A stretch of 45,102 nt of DNA from Epsilonproteobacteria bacterium (ex Lamellibrachia satsuma) (GCA_003934925.1 JQIX01000022.1:1-45102), one strand, 5' to 3'. Shown: positions 35,587-44,986, counted from the first letter of the stretch. Notes: a model not told the origin generated them from the letters alone. Translations and numbers: made by a program.

Positions 35587-37923
35587 ATGAACAGACTACA
35601 GATATATCCCACCTCCAGAGCCTTGCGAACAGTAAGTGCAAAATATAAAGAATCAGATGGATTTTTGCCTACACTTATGCGTATGGATGAGTTTGAACAG
35701 CGTGCCATACTTATGAAAAATAAAATTCAGATAGATCCTCTACAGCGTATTTTGCTATTGGGGGAAGCTGCAAAGTTTAAAGAATTTGACGGACTGAAAG
35801 TCAATTGTGAACTGATACGCTTTTTTACCAAAAGTGATGCTCTGTTTAAATTTTTTGAAGAGCTGGCGGCAGAAAATATAGATTTTCAAACATTGGCCCA
35901 AGCTGATGCATATGCGGAGTTTGAGAGCCATCTGGCTATTTTGGAACAATTGCTGGACAACTATAAAAAACGTTTAAATGAAAAAGGTTTTACCGACAAA
36001 ACATTCATCCCCGGCAGTTATGTACTGAACGAAGGTTTTATTCAAAGTTATAAGACTGTAGAGATCTATCTTGAAGGATATTTAAGCCATTTTGAATTAG
36101 AACTTCTAAACAGCATATCACAAAAAACACAACTTATCATTCATTATACGACCAGTAAGTTCAACAAAAAGATGCAAGAGCGATTTGAGGTGTATGGTGT
36201 AAAGCTTACCAATAACTCACATGTCTCTTTTGATCTTACAAAAAAAGAGATCATTTTACAAGAGAAAAACACTTTAGAGATAAATGCTTCGGTGCTAAGC
36301 GTTGAAGAGCGTGATGAGCAGATTGCTGTGGCCTTTACTAAAATAGAAGAGATGGTGAAGTCCGGTACAAAGCCTGAAGAGATCGTACTTATTTTACCTG
36401 ATGAGAAGTTCAAAGAACACTTTATGCTTTTTGACAGTCATAATAACTTGAATTTTGCAATGGGATATGACTATAGTCAAAAACGTATCTATAAAATACT
36501 CGAAGCTATTTATGCTTATTGGCAGAGTCCTGATCTGCAAAGCAAATATCAGCTTGAACGGTATGGGGTAAACCATGAGCTTGTAGAGAAAATATCATCA
36601 TCCAAAACAGTAGATATAGAATCTTTCTTTACTATTTTGGAGAGCTTTGAATTACTGGAAAGCACAGAAAAAGCAGATGAGCATGTAGTTGAAGCACAGT
36701 TGCATTTTTTGAAGATCTTTGAAGATCGAAAACTTGCAATAAAAGAGTGGCTGTTCATGTGGCTTAATGCACTTTCGAAGATCACCATAGATGATGTCAG
36801 AGGCGGACTGGTTACAGTGATGGGTGTTCTTGAGACCAGAGGGGTAAGTTTTGAGGGTGTGGTTATTATAGATTTTAATGAAGGTATTGTTCCTGCAACT
36901 TCAAGCAAAGATCAGTTTTTAAACTCTTCTGTACGTGCTTTTGCAAATCTTCCTACCAAGAATGACAGGGAAGCTCTACAGAAGCAATATTACAAGCGTT
37001 TGCTGGAACAGGCGTCACAAGCGGTGATACTCTATAGTACTTCCGATAACAAACTTCCTTCAAAATTCCTCTATGAATTGGAACTGGATAAAGCAGAGCA
37101 GACCAAAGCACAGCTTGATCTTCTTTATTCGCAGCCATCACAGCTTATAGCAGAAAAAGATCCTGTAGTAGAGCATTTTGATGCGTTGGCTATTATATGG
37201 TCGGCTTCAAGACTTAAAACCTATTTGGAGTGCAAACGGAAGTATTATTACAAATATATCCAAAAGATAGAAGCCAAAAAAGAGAAAGAGCTTATAGAAG
37301 GGCTCTTTTTACATAAGGTACTTGAACACCTTTTTAAGAAAAAATCATTTTATACCTCAAAAGAGGAGATGCTCAAAACACTGGATATACTGTTGGATAA
37401 ACTGCACCCGGGAAGTGATGCAAAAGCAGAATATCAAACACTGCTGTGGAAAGAAAAATTAAAGGGATTTGTGGAAAAGCAGATTGAACATTTCAAGTCT
37501 GGATGGAAAGTGCTAGAGAGGGAAAAAGAGTTTCAGGGTGATATAGGAGGTTTACGGTTTAAAGGGCGCATAGACCGCATAGACCAGAATGCCACAGATA
37601 CACTTGTGCTGGATTATAAAAGTGGTTCAACCAAAGAGGCGAACAGAACCAGAAATCTGGAAAATCTTACAGATTTTCAAATGAGTATCTATCATCATCT
37701 TCTTAGCCGAAAATACCAAAATATCAATCTTGCTTTTGTAAAAATCTTAGAGAATGGTGAGATACAAGAGATAACAGCTTTGGAAGAGAAGAATATTCTG
37801 CTGGCAGAACATATTGTAGAGCTAAAACAGACTAAAAGTTTCGTGGCCCAAAAATGTGAAGATTTGCAAAAATGCAAATATTGTGAGTTTGCCTTAATGT
37901 GCGAAAGAGGAGAGTATCTATGA
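35587..37923 (+). CDS. addB: AddB-type nuclease subunit (PD-(D/E)XK, Fe-S), 778 aa
   Basis: Partner of the AddA helicase-nuclease in double-strand break processing. The N-terminal helicase-like region lacks a Walker A lysine motif, as is usual for an inactivated UvrD-like AddB. The C-terminal nuclease shows GRIDRID and VLDYKSG (about residues 661-684), with the catalytic Asp and Lys. An iron-sulfur cluster is suggested by one Cys in LECKRKYYYKY (near 549) and three in KCKYCEFALMCE near the end. The last four bases overlap addA (ATGA). Length is similar to that of Campylobacterota homologues. Confidence 0.85.
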   Translation: MNRLQIYPTSRALRTVSAKYKESDGFLPTLMRMDEFEQRAILMKNKIQIDPLQRILLLGEAAKFKEFDGLKVNCELIRFFTKSDALFKFFEELAAENIDFQTLAQADAYAEFESHLAILEQLLDNYKKRLNEKGFTDKTFIPGSYVLNEGFIQSYKTVEIYLEGYLSHFELELLNSISQKTQLIIHYTTSKFNKKMQERFEVYGVKLTNNSHVSFDLTKKEIILQEKNTLEINASVLSVEERDEQIAVAFTKIEEMVKSGTKPEEIVLILPDEKFKEHFMLFDSHNNLNFAMGYDYSQKRIYKILEAIYAYWQSPDLQSKYQLERYGVNHELVEKISSSKTVDIESFFTILESFELLESTEKADEHVVEAQLHFLKIFEDRKLAIKEWLFMWLNALSKITIDDVRGGLVTVMGVLETRGVSFEGVVIIDFNEGIVPATSSKDQFLNSSVRAFANLPTKNDREALQKQYYKRLLEQASQAVILYSTSDNKLPSKFLYELELDKAEQTKAQLDLLYSQPSQLIAEKDPVVEHFDALAIIWSASRLKTYLECKRKYYYKYIQKIEAKKEKELIEGLFLHKVLEHLFKKKSFYTSKEEMLKTLDILLDKLHPGSDAKAEYQTLLWKEKLKGFVEKQIEHFKSGWKVLEREKEFQGDIGGLRFKGRIDRIDQNATDTLVLDYKSGSTKEANRTRNLENLTDFQMSIYHHLLSRKYQNINLAFVKILENGEIQEITALEEKNILLAEHIVELKQTKSFVAQKCEDLQKCKYCEFALMCERGEYL

Positions 37924-40667
37924 GGTTTAAACCCTTTTTTGCCTACTCTGCAAGTGCAGGAAGCGGTAAGACCTTTGCTCTTTCCGTCCGTTACATTTCA
38001 CTCCTTTTCATGGGTGAAGCCCCAAGTAGCATACTGGCAGCAACGTTTACCAACAAGGCAGCATCTGAAATGCGCCAGAGAGTAGTGGACTCTTTGCGTG
38101 AGATACCTGAAATGCTGCATGATAAAAAGAAAAAAGTTTTTATTGAACAAATTTGTGAACAAACAGGTTTTACTTGTGATGAAATAGTTCAAAAACAGCC
38201 GGAAGTGTTGGCCCGGTTTTTGGCAAGTAGTTCTTATATTGTCACACTTGACAGTTTCTTCTCCTCTATTTTGCGTTCTGCCTCTCTGGAGCTTGATCTT
38301 GAGCCTGATTTTGTGACCAAGGAGCAGGGAGATGAAAAGCTGGAGATGCATTTCCTTGAAGAAGTACAGGCACAAGGACTGCTTTCCTCTCTGGTAAAAC
38401 TGGCAATGGATATAGAAGACAAACGGTTTGGAAAAATCTTTGATCTGATGCAGAATTTTTATAAGGTTGATCCTCTATTGCCGAATGAAACGTATGAAGT
38501 GGTGAATATAGCCAACATTGAAGATAAGGTCAATATTTGCCGCGATGAATTATATGCAGCGGTTATAGAGTCGGGTGCATCAAAAACAGCTATTGGCAAC
38601 TTTGCTCCTGCGAGTGCCAAAACCCTCTCTTCCAAAACGGTATTTAATAAAGAGACCCTTCTTGAACATCGTAATTATAAAAAATATGTTGTGAAATATC
38701 CTCAAATAGAAATATATTTCCAAAAATTAAAAAGCTTATTGGAAAAATGGATAAAAGCAAAAGAAGTTATTGTTTTGCATAACCTCTTTAAAATATATGA
38801 TTATTATAGAAATGCAACGATCACAAACGCCAAAACATCTGGAATTTTAAGCTTTGATGACTTGAGCTATTTTACCTATAGACTTTTGCATGAAAGCATC
38901 TCCAGGGAATTCTTCTATTTTAAAATAGACTCCAAATTCAAACATATTCTGCTGGATGAATTTCAAGATACTTCCACTTTGCAGTTCCTGCTTTTGAAGC
39001 CACTTATAGATGAGATATTTGCCGGGCACGGGCAGAGTGAATTCAAGTCTTTCTTTTATGTGGGAGATACAAAGCAGTCGCTTTACCGTTTCCGTGGCGG
39101 GGTAGAGGAGCTGTTTGATAAAGTGGCAGATCACTATGAGGTAGAGATAAAACAGATGGATACCAACTACAGAAGTTCCAAAAATGTAGTAGAACAGGTA
39201 AATCGCTGGTTTGAGCCTATTATGGAAGGCTATGTTCCTCAAAAAAGTAAAGAAGAAGCAGATGAGGGCTATGTAGAAGTAATGGAGTCTGAGGTGCTTA
39301 TAGACGAAGCAGTGAAGCAAGCCAAGAGACTCTTGGAACTTGGTGTGAATGTGGATGATATAGCCTTTCTGGTCAGTACCAACAAAGATGGCCAGGCATT
39401 GCATGAGCTGTGTGAAGCCAAGGGCATACATACCTTGCTGAAGACGTCATCTTCTTTAAAGTATATGCCAAAGATCGCCGCACTGGTTGCAATGGTGTCG
39501 TATCTCTTTTACGGAGAGAAGATCGATGCTGAAGCAATGCTTTTGAGAGTGGGAAAGTCACTGGATGAGATAGATCTCTCCTGGTTCTCTGTGTTCATGT
39601 CTCCATCGCATGTAGTGGACAGACTGGTACGGGAGTTTGGGTACTTCGATGCAGATCTGAATATTTTGAAACTCCTGGAATTTGCTTCCGTGTTCAATGA
39701 CATTCCCACATTTTTAGAAGAGCTTGAGACTTCAAACATTGCTGTAGCATCGCATTCGGTACATGGATCGAAAATCATGACCATTCACGGCTCCAAAGGC
39801 TTAGAGTTTGAATATGTGATACTGCTTGACAGATTGGGCAAAGCAAACAGTGACAAGTCGCCCTTGATCTTTCACTATAATGATGATCTCTACATCGACA
39901 AGATACTTTACCGTACTTCAGGCAGAGAGAATTTTGATGAGACCTATGCCTGTATCATAGAAGAACGTAAAGCTTCATCTCTTAAAGATAGGATGAATGT
40001 ACTCTATGTTGCGTTGACACGTGCAGTAGAAGGCATGATCGTACTACGAAAACCAAAAGATTCCATGTTCGATGAGATAGATATGAGAACAATGCGCCTT
40101 GGCTCATTGAAAGTGAAAAGCGAAGAGAAAATAGTGAAGCGTGAAGAGGAGAGTGAACAGATAACTATCTCTAACTATGGTACCCAGGAAGTCCCAACCC
40201 GTGAGGATGATGAAGAGAAGGATTATGAGGCGATCCTGTTCGGTACAGCTTTGCATTATACTTTGGAGATGATGGGTTCCTTTAATGAAGAGAGTCTTGG
40301 TGCAGCAGTGAATGCTTTGCAGAATAAGTATGGAGAAGTACTGAATCAGGTACAGACTGAACAGATAGAGCAGAGAGTACGCAGACTTATAGATGATGAA
40401 TTTTTTCAATCTTTACTCAAAGGAGCGGTTCTATATAAAGAGCAGGCTTTGAGTTACAAGGGAGAGTTAAAACAGATAGATCTGCTTTTGGAGTATGAAG
40501 ATAGATATATAGTCGTAGACTATAAGAGTTCTGAAAAATACCATCTTAAACATCGGGATCAGGTAAATTTTTACAGAAAAGCCATTACGAATCTGACTAA
40601 AAAACAGACCATGGGTGCAATAGTTTATCTTCTGGAAAAAGAAATTATTATAGAAAACTTAAAATAA
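37920..40667 (+). CDS. addA: AddA-type UvrD-like helicase/nuclease, 915 aa
   Basis: ATP-dependent 3'-5' helicase with a C-terminal nuclease that resects double-strand DNA ends together with AddB. Motifs in order are Walker A SASAGSGKT (near residues 9-17), ATFTNKAASEMR (Ia), LLDEFQDTS (II), VGDTKQSLYRFRGG (III), MDTNYRSS (IV), TIHGSKGLEFEYVIL (V) and LYVALTRA (VI). Near the C-terminus VDYKSS supplies the nuclease Asp and Lys, with QVNFYRKAI after it. I choose the ATG at 37920, which overlaps the addB stop. An in-frame ATG 21 bases earlier lies inside addB and has a weaker ribosome site. Confidence 0.92.
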   Translation: MRFKPFFAYSASAGSGKTFALSVRYISLLFMGEAPSSILAATFTNKAASEMRQRVVDSLREIPEMLHDKKKKVFIEQICEQTGFTCDEIVQKQPEVLARFLASSSYIVTLDSFFSSILRSASLELDLEPDFVTKEQGDEKLEMHFLEEVQAQGLLSSLVKLAMDIEDKRFGKIFDLMQNFYKVDPLLPNETYEVVNIANIEDKVNICRDELYAAVIESGASKTAIGNFAPASAKTLSSKTVFNKETLLEHRNYKKYVVKYPQIEIYFQKLKSLLEKWIKAKEVIVLHNLFKIYDYYRNATITNAKTSGILSFDDLSYFTYRLLHESISREFFYFKIDSKFKHILLDEFQDTSTLQFLLLKPLIDEIFAGHGQSEFKSFFYVGDTKQSLYRFRGGVEELFDKVADHYEVEIKQMDTNYRSSKNVVEQVNRWFEPIMEGYVPQKSKEEADEGYVEVMESEVLIDEAVKQAKRLLELGVNVDDIAFLVSTNKDGQALHELCEAKGIHTLLKTSSSLKYMPKIAALVAMVSYLFYGEKIDAEAMLLRVGKSLDEIDLSWFSVFMSPSHVVDRLVREFGYFDADLNILKLLEFASVFNDIPTFLEELETSNIAVASHSVHGSKIMTIHGSKGLEFEYVILLDRLGKANSDKSPLIFHYNDDLYIDKILYRTSGRENFDETYACIIEERKASSLKDRMNVLYVALTRAVEGMIVLRKPKDSMFDEIDMRTMRLGSLKVKSEEKIVKREEESEQITISNYGTQEVPTREDDEEKDYEAILFGTALHYTLEMMGSFNEESLGAAVNALQNKYGEVLNQVQTEQIEQRVRRLIDDEFFQSLLKGAVLYKEQALSYKGELKQIDLLLEYEDRYIVVDYKSSEKYHLKHRDQVNFYRKAITNLTKKQTMGAIVYLLEKEIIIENLK

Positions 40668-40700
40668 TCTTAATTTAAAATTATTTTAAGTTTAACTGGG

Positions 40701-40706
40701 TACAAT
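40701..40706 (+). promoter_or_regulatory. Probable -10 box of rplM-rpsI
   Basis: TACAAT in the context ACTGGGTACAATCCG lies 57 bases before rplM. Just upstream, addA ends in an AT-only hairpin (AAAATAAT at 40661-40668 with ATTATTTT at 40680-40687), which is a weak terminator at best. Confidence 0.45.
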
Positions 40707-40762
40707 CCGTCCACAAAAGTACATTTACACTGTGAACTGTACTATTAAAACAAGGAAATATC

Positions 40763-41188
40763 ATGAAAATGACAAAGGTATTAAAACCTGCCGAAGTACA
40801 ACGTGACTGGGTTCTGATCGATGCAGAAGGTAAGACTTTTGGTCGTATCCTAACTGAAGTTGCGACACTTCTCAGGGGTAAACATAAACCATCGTTTACT
40901 CCAAACGTAGACTGTGGTGACTATGTAGTGATCATTAATGCTGAAAAAGCAAAATTCTCAGGTGTTAAACTAGAAGATAAAGAGTATTTTACTCACAGTG
41001 GTTACTTTGGTTCTACTAAAAGTAAAAAACTTGGTGATATGCTTGAAAACCATACAGAAAAACTTTATAAGTTAGCTGTAAGAGGTATGCTTCCAAAGAC
41101 AACTCTTGGTAGAGCAATGCTTAAAAAACTAAAAGTATATGCCGGTGCTGAACACCCGCATACTGCACAAATCAATAAGGAAGCGTAA
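40763..41188 (+). CDS. rplM: 50S ribosomal protein L13, 141 aa
   Basis: Early-assembling protein of the large ribosomal subunit. The family stretches are present: [16 protein letters not shown] near residues 15-30, a basic [23 protein letters not shown] segment, and the end signature ([23 protein letters not shown]). The length matches. CAAGGAAA precedes the ATG. It pairs with rpsI in the conserved L13-S9 order. Confidence 0.98.
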   Translation: MKMTKVLKPAEVQRDWVLIDAEGKTFGRILTEVATLLRGKHKPSFTPNVDCGDYVVIINAEKAKFSGVKLEDKEYFTHSGYFGSTKSKKLGDMLENHTEKLYKLAVRGMLPKTTLGRAMLKKLKVYAGAEHPHTAQINKEA

Positions 41189-41190
41189 TC

Positions 41191-41580
41191 ATGGCAACTA
41201 TTTATGCAACAGGAAAAAGAAAAGCGGCTATCGCTAAGGTCTGGTTGACTCCGGGTAACGGTGAAATGCTTATCAACGGTAAAACACTTGACCAATGGTT
41301 AGGTGGGCACGAAACACTTAAAATGAAAGTAAGACTTCCGCTTGAAGCGACTAAACAACTTGAGTCTATGAATGTAAAAGCGACTACACTTGGTGGTGGT
41401 TATGCTGCTCAGGCAGATGCACTTAAACATGGTATCACTAAAGCGCTTGTAGAGTTCGAACCTTCTTTCAGAGCGATCTTGAAGCCTATGGGTCTTCTTA
41501 CTCGTGATTCCAGAGTGGTTGAGCGTAAGAAACCAGGTAAGAAAAAAGCGAGAAGATCTCCTCAGTTCTCAAAAAGATAA
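41191..41580 (+). CDS. rpsI: 30S ribosomal protein S9, 129 aa
   Basis: Small-subunit protein whose basic C-terminal tail reaches the P-site tRNA. It contains the family signature in [19 protein letters not shown] and the usual end RRSPQFSKR. The start is two bases after the rplM stop. The length is normal. Two imperfect hairpins follow the stop codon and could terminate transcription. Confidence 0.98.
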   Translation: MATIYATGKRKAAIAKVWLTPGNGEMLINGKTLDQWLGGHETLKMKVRLPLEATKQLESMNVKATTLGGGYAAQADALKHGITKALVEFEPSFRAILKPMGLLTRDSRVVERKKPGKKKARRSPQFSKR

Positions 41581-41626
41581 TCGGTCTTTTCCGATATCTT
41601 CTCTGTTCAAAACCTTTTTGGTTTTG
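41579..41626 (+). terminator. Possible terminator region after rpsI
   Basis: Two small hairpins follow the stop codon: ATCGG-TCTTTT-CCGAT (41580-41595), and CAAAACC-TTTTT-GGTTTTG (41608-41626). Neither is followed by a long T-run, so termination is plausible but not proven. Confidence 0.35.
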
Positions 41627-41694
41627 GCAGAAACTCTCTATTTAGTAAATTCACTTATCCCTTTCAAAAATATGTTAGTATACGGGTTATTCTT

Positions 41695-41718
41695 TCTACT
41701 TTTTTTAAAAAAAGTAGA
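41695..41718. repeat. 24-bp perfect palindrome, second member of the dispersed repeat
   Basis: TCTAC, seven T, seven A, GTAGA: a perfect palindrome. On the minus strand it is flanked by GACGATTTTTTG before and AAGAATAA after, parallel to the copy at 29127-29146. The segment 41719-41806 next to it has further small palindromes (CACTTCAGAAGTG, GTTGCTGCGCAAC) and appears to belong to the same extragenic element. Confidence 0.6.
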
Positions 41719-41823
41719 CAAAAAATCGTCACTTCAGAAGTGTACTTTGATATTCTCGGCACGTTGCTGCGCAACTTCACATCGGTATACCCGGTGGTCA
41801 GAATAGTAAAAAAATAAATCTCT

Positions 41824-41849
41824 GTAGGGTGCTGTGCCCTCACAGCACC
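41824..41849. repeat. GTAG-headed REP-like hairpin, diverged type
   Basis: GTAG, then a 9-bp perfect stem GGTGCTGTG / CACAGCACC with loop CCCT. The head, layout and first four stem bases match the other REP-like units, but the stem is longer and different. It ends 16 bases before the ATG of a small gene at 41866. Confidence 0.75.
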
Positions 41850-41865
41850 AAAATAAAGGCAAATA

Positions 41866-42084
41866 ATGACCATTTGGAAATATGAAGAAAGTAAAGATAT
41901 GCACCGTCTGGTAAAGTTTTACAAGGAAAACCATGGTGAAGGTGAGTATATGGGCGATCTGGATGAACAAACCATCAAAAAAATGATACTTGAAATCAAA
42001 CCGGATATAGAGGTGAACCAGGCTTACGGAACATTGTCCTATTTTGGGATGTTGCCTTTATTGGTGATCGTTAAGAAACAGTAA
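41866..42084 (+). CDS. Hypothetical protein, 72 aa
   Basis: Small soluble protein starting MTIWKYEESKDMHRLVKFY, with no signal peptide. The two-part pattern (a charged helical first half with EYMGDLDEQTIKKMI, then a hydrophobic end YGTLSYFGMLPLLVIVKKQ) gives no family that I recognise. An AAAGG ribosome site (41856-41860) is well placed, directly after a REP-like hairpin. A hairpin at 42113-42133 could terminate it. Likely real, function unknown. Confidence 0.5.
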   Translation: MTIWKYEESKDMHRLVKFYKENHGEGEYMGDLDEQTIKKMILEIKPDIEVNQAYGTLSYFGMLPLLVIVKKQ

Positions 42085-42112
42085 AATTAATTTTTAAGCT
42101 AGAGGTGATAGT

Positions 42113-42133
42113 ACCCAGGAAAGGAACCTGGGT
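42113..42133. terminator. Possible terminator hairpin
   Basis: Stem ACCCAGG / CCTGGGT with loop AAAGGAA, followed on the plus strand by GTAGTCTTTTAG, a short T-run. It lies between the convergent 72-aa gene and the 50-aa gene, and could serve both. Confidence 0.4.
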
Positions 42134-42141
42134 GTAGTCTT

Positions 42142-42294
42142 TTAGTGGTGTGATTTAACAATCAGTATTGTCATTTTAAGGTTGATCCATGCAAATTGGA
42201 TAATCTGCCAAATAACACAGTTTCTTAAAAAAAGTGTAAATTTCCCCGATACTGGCGTATAACCGCTCTGCTCGTATTGTTCTATATGTTTCAT
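42142..42294 (-). CDS. 50-aa single-helix protein downstream of the sulfide:quinone oxidoreductase-type gene
   Basis: A minus-strand frame starting at ATG 42294 reads MKHIEQYEQSGYTPVSGKF, followed by one hydrophobic segment (residues about 19-46) and ends VKSHH. A very good ribosome site (AAAGGAG) precedes the ATG. It lies 33 bases downstream of the flavoprotein gene on the same strand, so both are probably one operon. A small membrane partner that anchors or assembles the peripheral flavoprotein is possible, but this is inference from position. Confidence 0.65.
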   Translation of the reverse strand: MKHIEQYEQSGYTPVSGKFTLFLRNCVIWQIIQFAWINLKMTILIVKSHH

Positions 42295-42327
42295 TGATTC
42301 TCCTTTAATCGTAATAATATTTTTTGT

Positions 42328-43803
42328 TTATTCAGGGATCAGTGTCCAGCCTGGCTTGAGCTTGGCTTTCCAGATAAATCCGTAGTGAAGCAATAGCTTA
42401 ACCCAGTGACCTGCCAGTCCAATAGTTCCAAATGTTCCGTTAAGGTCTCTTCCGTACTCATACTTGTTATAGTCTGGAACCACAGGATACATAGTCATAG
42501 AAACTGCTGTACCGTTTAAGAGCCCTTTCCCTGTACTTGCTACACAGGCTGCACCCATTTCTGCCATATTCGCTGTATGTGTAGGTGTGTCTGATACACC
42601 CTTGATCATATCGCAGATAGAAGCGGCAACTGCTTTTCCCATCATAGCACTTGGCATACCTGTACGTGGAGGCGTAGGGTTGATGGCTGTACCGTTTGGC
42701 GAACTCATAGGTTTAGAGATAAAGTGTGGTGGTGCAAAGGCAATACCTACAGCAAAAATATTTTTATAGGTAGGGTTTTGTAGTGTACTTGGCCAGTCAT
42801 TTGGAGACCAGTTCTCGAATCCTCTAGCGCCACTTTCATAATCCGCATCAACTTTCATCATGGTGTTTGGAGCAAAAATCACACTTGACATATCTGAACC
42901 ATCTTTGGCCGTAGCAGTCAATCCTGCTCCTGCAAATGGAGGGATAAGCATAGCAAAGTCATACGCTTCTTCATGCATTTCTCCATCAAGTGTTTCGTAG
43001 TGTACTTTGTCTGCTTCTACTTTGTTCACATGTGCACGAGTGATCCAGCGGATCCCTCTTTCGGTATAGAGAGATTCGGCAAAAACTTTACCGCTGGTCA
43101 CATAACCACCAGATTTAATGTGCATACCGCCCACACCAAAGTCACCCAGTTCATATTCGTTGGAGATGTAGGTAATAGTAGCTTTGTCTCTTACGCCTTC
43201 TTGTTTAAGATAGTGGTCAACGTTGAAGATGTATTCAAATGCTGCACCCTGACAGGTACACATACCGTGTCCTAGACCAACGAGAATACGCTTCTTTTCA
43301 CCTGCTTTCATTTTTTCTGCAAGTGCTTTGAGTTCAAGTGAAGCATGGACCGCATGATCAGCAGTACATACAGATACAGTATGTTCACCCAGATGACCTT
43401 TTCCATCTCCTAGCCCCGGTGTTGCATCAAAGTTCAGTTTTGGACCGGTTGCATTGATGAGGTAGTCATATGTCAGTTCTTCTGCTTGACCCTCTTTGCC
43501 TTGACCGGTATATTCGATGGTGATAAATGGTGTATCGTCTTCTGTCTTTCCCTCTGGGTGTACAGAGACAGCTTTTGCCTGTCTATAGTCAATGCCTGCT
43601 TTTTTATAAACAGGTGCGAGAGGAAAAGTAACATCCTCTTTTGTCATTTCTCCTATGCCTACAAAAATATTGGAGGGGATCCAGTTCCAGAGTGAGTTGG
43701 GTGTTACCACCACTACTTCATGCTCGTTTCCGAGCCATTTCTTTGCAAATGATGCAGCAGTGTGTCCGGAGACTCCACCACCCATAATTATCAATCGTGC
43801 CAT
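42328..43803 (-). CDS. sqr: FAD-dependent oxidoreductase, sulfide:quinone oxidoreductase type, 491 aa
   Basis: Two-dinucleotide-binding flavoprotein. The N-terminal FAD motif is IIMGGGVSGHTAA (5-17), followed by an acidic strand end (HEVVVV). A second GLGHGMCTCQGAAFEY (176-191) resembles the active-site cysteine region of sulfide:quinone oxidoreductases. Other cysteines are C146, C397 and C420; I infer that C182/C184 and C420 are the redox set. The FAD ribityl/quinone-side segment is around YKNIFAVGIAFAPPHF. The C-terminal end (HWVKLLLHYGFIWKAKLKPGW) is amphipathic and should hold the enzyme at the membrane. It oxidises sulfide (to sulfur/polysulfide) and reduces quinone; the subgroup is not assigned. 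The start has AAGGAAAG upstream. Confidence 0.82.
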   Translation of the reverse strand: MARLIIMGGGVSGHTAASFAKKWLGNEHEVVVVTPNSLWNWIPSNIFVGIGEMTKEDVTFPLAPVYKKAGIDYRQAKAVSVHPEGKTEDDTPFITIEYTGQGKEGQAEELTYDYLINATGPKLNFDATPGLGDGKGHLGEHTVSVCTADHAVHASLELKALAEKMKAGEKKRILVGLGHGMCTCQGAAFEYIFNVDHYLKQEGVRDKATITYISNEYELGDFGVGGMHIKSGGYVTSGKVFAESLYTERGIRWITRAHVNKVEADKVHYETLDGEMHEEAYDFAMLIPPFAGAGLTATAKDGSDMSSVIFAPNTMMKVDADYESGARGFENWSPNDWPSTLQNPTYKNIFAVGIAFAPPHFISKPMSSPNGTAINPTPPRTGMPSAMMGKAVAASICDMIKGVSDTPTHTANMAEMGAACVASTGKGLLNGTAVSMTMYPVVPDYNKYEYGRDLNGTFGTIGLAGHWVKLLLHYGFIWKAKLKPGWTLIPE

Positions 43804-44077
43804 AGCTTTCCTTCATGTTAAAATTTAGTTCATTTTTATTCTAGGGCAACATCATTTAAATCTAAATTAATTCTTATAATTTAATCTTTTTCATTATCAA
43901 TACTTATCTAATAAATTATTCAAAACTATAATAATTATTTTATATGGGGATATTGATCAAAATAAAATAAATTAAATTGATGAATATAAGAGTAATTATA
44001 TCTGAATTAATAGGCTGAGGTATCCAATAGTTAAAGTATGATAAAATCTATTCTAAAAAGGGATTGTTTCAAATCAA
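43804..44077. other. AT-rich divergent intergenic region
   Basis: About 274 bases between the divergent flavoprotein and substrate-binding-protein genes. It is very AT-rich, with no gene seen. It should contain both promoters; a TATGATAAAAT stretch near 44037-44047 is a candidate -10 for the rightward gene. An isolated TTGATCAA at 43953-43960 is not a convincing FNR box. Confidence 0.45.
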
Positions 44078-44968
44078 ATGGGTATACAATACATTAAAAT
44101 ATACTTTATTATATGTATCGCTGTTATCTACAGCCATGCTGCAGTTTGGAATAGCCCGCACAACAGCAAAAAAGTAAAAACAGATACACTCTTTTCCTCT
44201 TTTTCATTGCCGCCTAAAAGACTTGATCCGGTGATCTCATACAGTGCCAATGAATGGGCGATCATAGGTCAGATATATGAGCCTCCTCTGCAATATAATT
44301 ACCTTAAAAGACCTTATGAACTGGAGCCTCTTACCTTGAGAAAAATGCCAACCATCCGTTACCTGAATAAAGATGGGAAAGAGGTGGATGGGCGTTCAGA
44401 TGAAGTTTTGTTTACTGAATATCGTTTAGATTTGCGAAAAGACATTATGTACCAGGATCATCCTTCTTTTGTTAAAGATGCCAATGGAAGCCTGCTTTAT
44501 GCCGTATTAAGCGAAAAGGAACTGAAGCATATCGACTCGCTTGAAGATTTTAAAAGAACAGCAACCCGAAGACTGAAAGCCTCTGATTATGCTTATGCGA
44601 TCAAGCGGATGGCAGTAAGACAGAACCACTCACCTATTTTAGACAGTATGCAAGAGTATATAGTGGGCCTAAAGGCATTTTCCAAAAAGATCAGCAAGAT
44701 CGCCAAAGAGAAAAAAAGGGGGCATCAGGTGCTAGACTTGCGTCCTTACTCTATAGCAGGAGTGAAAGTAGTAGATGATGATACGCTCACTATCAGGATT
44801 AAGGGGCGTTATCCACAGTTTCTCTATTGGTTGAGTATGAATTTCTTTGCCCCGATCCCCTGGGAGGCGGATCTATTTTATCAGCAGAAGGGCTTGATAG
44901 CAAAAAATCTGACACTAAACTGGTTTCCTGTCGGGACAGTCGCCACCTATAAAACTCACCTAATATGA
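44078..44968 (+). pseudogene. Truncated peptide-type ABC transporter substrate-binding protein (SBP_bac_5), 296 aa left
   Basis: A signal peptide (about residues 1-21, ending SHA) is followed by an extracytoplasmic solute-binding protein of the Dpp/Opp type: SLPPKRLDPVISYSANEW, IIGQIYEPPLQY, RLDLRKDIMYQDHPSF, LKASDYAYAIKRM, and NLTLNWFPVGT near the end. In intact relatives this stretch is followed by a GPY motif and some 250-400 more residues. Here the frame continues as VATYKTHLI and stops. The next bases belong to a transposase-like frame on the other strand. The gene therefore looks interrupted by an insertion sequence at about 44938-44945. Confidence 0.75.
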
Positions 44969-44986
44969 TACCAAAAGTAACTTATT

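Noticed and set aside
43953-43960. TTGATCAA palindrome as an FNR site
   Set aside because: FNR sites need TTGAT and ATCAA separated by four bases; here the halves overlap.
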